Assembly (NCBI GenBank): GCA_022559845.1
Contig: CM040126.1
Span: forward strand, 127,262,886-127,326,885
Reading direction: 5' to 3'
Length of the DNA stretch: 64,000 bases
DNA from: Amorphophallus konjac
Taxonomy: Eukaryota > Streptophyta > Magnoliopsida > Alismatales > Araceae
Position numbers and translations under genes: made by a program. This document shows positions 58,435-64,000 of the stretch, piece after piece. The first letter of the stretch is position 1. Each line of letters starts with the position of its first letter. The notes below the pieces were generated by a model. That model was not told where the DNA came from. It saw nothing but the letters and a program-made list of their open reading frames with translations, and ran no database searches.

Positions 58435-60798
58435 CTCGGGTTGCCTGCACACTTTTGATATGGGATGGCTATGATCTCTACATGTTATCTTCCCTTTCCA
58501 TGATCCCATCTTATGTATTTTCATTTTATTGAGTCTTATCTTATGTACTTTCTTTTATTGAGTCATGGTGTCTAGTCTATTTCTCTTATTTTGTGTAATT
58601 GGGCCTTAGTATCTTAGTGTGGGCGTAATGGGTTGAGTCGAGGACTTGTTGGGTCTTTTGTCTTAATGTCAGGGTCATTTTGGTCATGTAAAGAATGGTT
58701 GCCTATAAATAGGCCCCATCTCTCTCCATGTAATCACTTTTTGATGAATATTGAAATAGCATTTGCCATCTCCCTCTCAATATCTCTCTCATCATCTCTC
58801 TCTCTCTCTTTCCTCAAGAAGGGGGCGAACCCCTCTCTCTCTCCTCCCCCTCCCAACCACTTCCAACCCCCACCTACCTCTATTAACTCCCCACAACTTC
58901 CCATAACCCCTCTTTACTCCTCACCTTGTCCCAAGGGAGTTCCCCCAACCCAAGCCCCACCACCCAACTACCACCTACCCAACACCACTTCCTAGGCAAT
59001 CCTTCCTCTCCCCAAGGTTGAAGGGGCTCTTCCCTAAGCCCAATTTTGAATTTCCCTCTCCCTAGGGTAGTGTCCCTTCATCTCCCCACCTCCCTAACCA
59101 CCCAAGGTCGAATTCCCCTTCCCTCCCCAACAACCAAGTTCGCCCCCCACCTCCTCTCTCACTCACCTTCTCTCTTGTGCCACCCACCTTCCCACCACCA
59201 CCTCTAGCAGCTACAGCTCCCCCTCCAGCCCCAATTCGCCCTCACCACCATCTTCTCCCTAGCCTTCACAACCCCTAAACACCCCACATCTCCCTCCCAT
59301 AGCCATTAGACACACCTCCCACCACTTACTCTCTTGGCCATCCCCTTTTCCACACCCTCTACCTCACCTTCTTCTATTTCAGTTGCAGGCAGCAGAGTTG
59401 CAGTAACTTGCAGAAGCAGACACGACATCATCCTAAAGAATCAGGTGGCAAGCCTTACATTTCTAGAATCATCTTCGAGTCTACTTTCCAACGGTGGTGG
59501 TCTCGCTGGCATCCAAGGTCGGAGCTGTCCAGGGGAGCTGATCTCGTCCAACTGCGCGTTCTGCCCCTGTCTGAAGACCTGAAGCTGAAAGCAGAAGCCA
59601 CCACGGTCCGTACGGGAATGGTCTGAGTGCCATTTTTGGAGGGCAGGAACTACGTCCAGTTAGCTTTCATCTCCAAGAAGAAGGACCTCAATCGGCCACC
59701 GGAGCTATCAGTTATGATTTTCTTCGCCGGAGTGTGCAGACTGCTCCCTGTGGTTCCAGGTTCGACCAGTCCCCACTTCTCCGGCCACCACTCTCTTCTC
59801 CGACCTCAGATTGTGGCCCCGTCAACTTCTGCTCGAAGCTACTCCGACCACGATCGCATCACCGCCAGTTTCGTTCCAATTGGAGTTCGGGAGCGCCCGC
59901 AGTGCCTTCTGCAATTTGCTGCACCAGTTCTGCACCAGTCAGAGGCAGAACGTTGCTGTCCTGCTCCAGTCGCCGGTCCGGTCAGCCCCGAGTTTCAGAG
60001 CTTCTACAAAACTTCAGACATCATCGTCTGTCAGTTGGGAAACTTTTGGCACCAGTTTCGTCAAGTTTGGAGTTCCGTGGAGTCCATGGCAGCGTCATCA
60101 TCGACACCCTGTCCAGCGAACCTGAAGATTGGCATGACCGGCGGAGTTCGGAAAGTCGGGTTTCTTTGCATCATTCCCCACCCCGCTTGGCCGGCTGAAG
60201 GCCCCTCCCTGCGTGGAGGTAGTTTTGGATGTAATAAGCTTAATCCCCACCCCAAGATCACCCCTCCTGCGAGAGGCGTAGTGTTGTACTTCTTTCACTT
60301 TCAGGTCAAGCGACACCGCCGCGACGATCGGGTGTATACCCTCGCTTCCCGGCGCGCCCTCGTCTCCGAGCGGGATCGGTGTCTTCACACCGATCAGGTG
60401 AGCCTCTGATACTACCCTTGATTGCCTTATTTCTGCCAGTTTAGTATTGCTTTGCATGCCCGTCGGACGGTGAGAAGAGAGCCCGACCTTGTATGCTACT
60501 TTGTAAGTGTCCACCGCGGACCGAGAGAGGGTGCCACCCAAACCCCACCCTGCGGGCCAGGCACCCACGAAGTTGGGAATCCTAGGCCCTTTGGGGTCAG
60601 CCCAAGCCAACTAAGTCCCCTAGAATCATTGGGTCTCGCCTCGGACCCTTACCATCATCCCCCGGCCCCGCCGGGTGATCGTGAGTGCCGTGTGAGTAAG
60701 ACGCTATTGTGAGAATCATTGGAGTGCTTGTATGCTTGCGGGTCTAGGTCCTAGGTTATTCATTTCATACTTAGCCATCCTTGGGCTGTGCCACATCA
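58404..60798 (+). repeat. 3' LTR of the chromovirus (complete, 2395 bases)
   Basis: TGATG...CATCA. A TATA box is at 58704-58711 (TATAAATA), about 30 bases before the position equal to base 1 of the window. The CT-rich leader (58790-59330) and the rest match 1-2067. Confidence 0.92.
58704..58711 (+). promoter_or_regulatory. TATA box of the chromovirus 3' LTR
   Basis: TATAAATA in GTTGCCTATAAATAGGCCCC, a strong plant TATA context. Transcription would start near 58735-58745. Confidence 0.7.
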
Positions 60799-61108
60799 GT
60801 TTTCCTATGTGTTCTTGTTTAAGCATAAATTCTTTCCTTCTCTCTCAGTCTTCCCACTCTCTCTCCTCAATCTTGCTGTCGGTCCTAAAGTCGTTGTTAG
60901 TAAGTCAGCATTTGCATTCACATTTGCACAGATAAAAGATAAAGATCATATATTACTAACATAAGACTCATGTACATGTGTCCATGAAGAAAAAGAAAAA
61001 GTACAACTCCTGCCCCGGTGATTCCCTCTCCTGGACCTCTGCTGTCCACGGTACCCTCAGGTCTCTTCACCGGTGGTGCCATGGAGGTGCTCCCTCCTCT
61101 AGGTGTCG
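60799..61108. other. Flank right of the chromovirus, no gene seen
   Basis: About 310 bases between the 3' LTR and the stop of the PMD tail exon. It is probably 3' UTR of that gene (on the - strand). No repeat or motif stands out. Confidence 0.5.
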
Positions 61109-61827
61109 TCATCTCCGCTCATCCGCCTCATTCCTCCGCTGGCCGGAGGAGCCTTTAACGTAGTCCCGGTGCACGCTGCGTGCACCGCTCTGTGACACGC
61201 TGTGGGACGACCGTCTGCGCACTAACCAGAGGGCTCTCTCCAGTGCCCGAATCTCAACTCTCAGCTCTCCCACCTCTTGCTGAGAGTCCGTCGCCGCTGC
61301 TACTCTAGCCCTAAGTCTCTCCACCTCTGCACAGAGATGGGCTACCTCGGTCGCCTCTCCTGCGCTCAGTCTCTCCACCTCTCCTTGGAGACGCTCTGCC
61401 TCTGCTCTGGCGCTCTTTGCCTCGCCCAGTGCCGCAGTCAGCTCCCTCGTCTGCATGAGCATTCATCATATTAGTTAAATTGCATTTTCATATAGTGTTA
61501 AAGAGAAATCGGTCAATTCTTACCCTCTCCGTGAGAGTGACCTCGGCCTCCTCGGCCCGAGCAACTGCCCGAGCGAAGTCGGCGTCTCGCTCAGCTCGGC
61601 CTCTCGCTGGCTGGGAAGACGAGGATAGGGCGTCAGGTCCCTATCATCCTGCCCCCTCGGCTCACTGCATTTAGAAGTCTTGGTCAGTCGCATGCAAAAG
61701 CATTTGCATTTTAAGTCTATAGATTAAAACTTACCAGAAGATCCAGAGACCGCTGGAGGTCGCCCCTCTACTGCACTGTGGAGTGAAGGAGTCCCTGGAG
61801 CTCTGCTATCCGGCCCTGAGGATCTAG
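61109..61827 (-). pseudogene. 3' exons of a second PMD-type gene (coiled-coil tail), paralogue of 11207-12062
   Basis: Three exons on the - strand: 61827-61735 (93 bases), 61664-61524 (141 bases) and 61450-61109. They have AG acceptors, GT donors and phase 0. The first two have exactly the lengths of exons 5 and 6 of the antisense gene in the Tat-like element, and the protein is alike: GRIAELQGLLHSTV against GRLAMVQGLLDSTI, and ARAVARAEEAEVTL against ASVVARAEAVEASL. The last exon is a coiled coil (TRELTAALGEAKSARAEAER). Exons 5 and 6 hold stops (TAG in the first, TGA, TGA and TAG in the second), so it is dead. Upstream exons are cut off by the LTR-like sequence at 61929. It is either the remains of another Tat-like element or of a host gene. 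Confidence 0.78.
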
Positions 61828-61928
61828 CTGCATATAGGAAGTTGAATGGTTAGTGAATCATCATAGGTGTCAAAGCATTAGAATGCATTTAAGAAGTTTA
61901 AGTTTAGAAAGTCGTACTGGTCATCGGG

Positions 61929-64000
61929 TGTCACACCCCGAGTGGAGAAGATACCCGGATGCGTGACACGTCTATATAGATCATGTCATTAGAGCGATAA
62001 AATGTTTGATATACATAATTTCGGAGTGCGCAAAAGACTAACAACATCTAATAAATTCCAATAGTCCAAGTGATGATTATTTGATTAACCAAAGGGATTA
62101 AATATAGTCTATGACACGTTTCCAAATTTAGAAAAAAACAAACATTTGGCTACATGCCTTAACGAAGTTCATACCACTAATGACATAGTTGGGAGTACAA
62201 GTAGACTCAAATAAATTTAAAGGACAAGACTAATTAATGATAGGCGAACACTCTTCACTCGGTTCCAATCCCATTCTTGTCGCTATCTGAATCACCTGAA
62301 AATGTTAGGAAACAACTGGATGAGCGAATCGCTCAGTAGGAATTACATCTCAAATTCAAGCAATTTTTACGTGAATTACATTTTGCATGTATTATCAGTA
62401 TGGCTATGCATGACGTACGTATAAAAGAATTAGGTATACAGGTAAGTTTAGACATGATGAATAATAAGAGATCAAGGTCTAAGAACTGTATAAAGAGAGT
62501 ATAAGCTTCAAGAACTGTATAAAGAGAGTATATCACGATCTCAAGTATTTGATAAGCAGTATTTCAAGAATTTATAAATGTAGAAAGCACTTCGGGGCCA
62601 ACAGGGATTCATGTACGATTATGAAACTACAAGAATGAACTCATGTACAAGTATCTCAGGTACGAGCAAATAAAAGCAAGTAAAGTCAAGTATGTATCAG
62701 TAGAATTGGCTATTTCAATCAAGTAACTCGCCCTTTCTCGAGCCAAGTCAAGTATTGCCCGTTCCGGGCCACGCAGGTCGAGTCAAGTGAGTAAAGAGAG
62801 AGTAGGGGTGGAGTGTCTCAAGTTAAACAAGTACTCCGGTACAATGCTAAACACCGTGGTCAATAAACTCCCATAGGCACAAGTACCTTCGGGTGCTCCT
62901 CCCAAGACAAGACCGGGCCCTATATGCACAGCATTTCATGTATTACTTTTGACATCCACTCTCATTTTATAGCCAATATAGAGTTTCAAGAGTTGCCTTA
63001 GTAGGATATATAAGGTAGATTTTTATGGAATGAAATTCAAGGACTCATAATATGTAAGAAAATGACTTAGGGTTGCGTCAGTACAAATCACGATAAAAAT
63101 GAGGAAAAGAAAAAGTATTAATATATATACTTTTTCCTAAACAAAAACTCTAGATAACTCTATAGTAAGGTTAAACAAAAGTTAGAATATCCCATAAGGG
63201 CTATTATACAAATATGCCAGTTTAGTTTAAGAATACTATTCATTTGCTATTCAAATTACTATTCATTACTATTCAATACTATTCACTTCTATTGAAAAAT
63301 ACTATTCACCCTAAAAACACCCTTCACTAAGTCGTCATTTTTGTGAATCACGAATGCTTAAACAGTCGTTACTTCTAAGTTTGTATATAAATTAATCATT
63401 TAGTATATTAATCATCCATGTTAAAAATTTAATAGGTGTGAATCATGATACCTAATCTAATGCATGAGCATACCGTTAGATTCCTTATATCTTTCTCTAC
63501 CTATCTACGTGTCTATATCAAAAAAATTCTTTTATTTAGAAAAGTGACTCTATTCATTAAAATAGTGACTCTAGTGATTTTCACCGGGTAGGTACATTCT
63601 GTGAATCAAAACAGTATTCATACCGTAAAAATTTCTGAGAAATAGAAAGTAAGGATATGAATAGGTAGAGAAAATTCTTGGGAGTTCAGAATCATGCTCA
63701 TGCGAAATTGTTGGGTTTTACTATTCAATAAATTGGGGTGATTTACACCAGACAGGTACATTCTGTGACTCAAAACACTATTCAAATACTATTCATTTTT
63801 CATACTTTCAGTAAATTAGGAATTAAGTACATTGTTAAATAGAGAAAAATATGAGGGATCCAGAACCATGTTCATGTAGGAGTTTCGTGATTGGGTTAAA
63901 AAGTTATAATTGTCTGAACATGGTGGCTCGGAAATATGAGTCACGGTTTACTATTCAAACACTATTCATTTTTAATTCTTTCAGTAAATCAGGAATCGAG
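61929..64000. mobile_element. Probable partial LTR of another element
   Basis: An abrupt change from the PMD exon flank to TGTCACACCCCG at 61929, a typical plant LTR terminus. If the element is on the - strand this would be its end, GGGGTGTGACA. No gene follows in 2 kb. A short frame at 62333-62536 is unsupported. The orientation and the other end are not in view. Confidence 0.5.
63220..64000. repeat. ACTATTCA-rich degenerate tandem repeat
   Basis: Many copies of TACTATTCA (63233-63310, 63720, 63768-63800, 63950-63970). A larger block with CAGGTACATTCTGTGA and TTCAGTAAATYAGGAAT recurs near 63590, 63755 and 63980, suggesting units near 170 bases that run out of the window. Confidence 0.65.

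Larger units (their letters stand above)
1..60798 (+). mobile_element. Outer chromovirus (Ty3/Gypsy) LTR retrotransposon, degenerate, split by two insertions
   Basis: The two LTRs match base for base in layout (positions 1-2067 and 58732-60798, no net indel), so the left edge of the window lies about 328 bases inside the 5' LTR. Between them, once the two inserted blocks (4198-16806 and 17559-56269) are set aside, the order is gag, CCHC knuckle, retropepsin-like domain, reverse transcriptase, RNase H, integrase, chromodomain. That order and the chromodomain define a chromovirus. The integrase core looks closer to the CRM/Galadriel branch than to Tekay, but the clade is an inference from memory of family motifs. 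It was inserted first, because the other elements lie inside it. The base after the 3' LTR (GTTTT at 60799-60803) would be the target duplication; its partner is outside the window. Confidence 0.93.

Noticed and set aside
62333..62536. Short minus-strand ORF near the right edge
   Set aside because: It is 67 codons in AT-rich LTR-like sequence with no motif.

Overview
The window is intergenic plant DNA made almost entirely of nested LTR retrotransposons. I see no host housekeeping gene, no tRNA or rRNA gene and no CRISPR array. A flowering plant with a large, repeat-rich genome fits best. The reasons are initiator-Met-tRNA primer sites, a chromodomain Ty3/Gypsy element, a Tat/Ogre-like element, Sirevirus-like Copia elements and a plant mobile domain (PMD) gene. 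The species cannot be told from the sequence.

Nesting, outside in. (1) A degenerate chromovirus on the + strand fills 1-60798. Its 5' LTR is cut by the left window edge (1-2067) and its 3' LTR is 58404-60798. Its gag-pol is split into three pieces: 2176-4197, 16802-17558 and 56270-58434. (2) A non-autonomous Tat-like element (4198-16801, target duplication GATGT) sits between protease and reverse transcriptase. It has no pol. It carries a long proline-rich ORF and, on the opposite strand, a seven-exon PMD gene with its introns. (3) A minus-strand array of Sirevirus-like gag-only elements (17559-56264, target duplication GACCC) sits between reverse transcriptase and RNase H. It runs LTR-internal-LTR-internal-LTR-internal-LTR, so three internal regions share four LTRs. 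(4) A sister gag-only element on the + strand (39526-50224, target duplication CCAAC) sits inside the third internal region.

To the right (60799-61928) is the 3' end of a second PMD-type gene, whose two middle exons match the Tat-borne gene in length exactly. Beyond 61929 lies what looks like part of another LTR.

The elements are mostly dead. Stops, frameshifts, loss of the third integrase catalytic residue, and many stops explicable as C-to-T changes fit old methylated DNA. The two gag-only families keep a large coiled-coil Gag with six CCHC knuckles that ends where protease would begin, so they would have depended on pol from a relative.

The structure most worth a second look is RNA- or DNA-structural. 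The LTRs of both gag-only families contain a chain of about 18-20 back-to-back short hairpins just upstream of the primer site. The stem sequences differ between modules while pairing is kept. The Tat-like element carries its own repeated double hairpin built on CGCGCTAT/ATAGCGCG, with one clear compensatory change. The U3 of the minus-strand family also holds about 60 spaced copies of an 11-base motif (TGTAYAGACTT).
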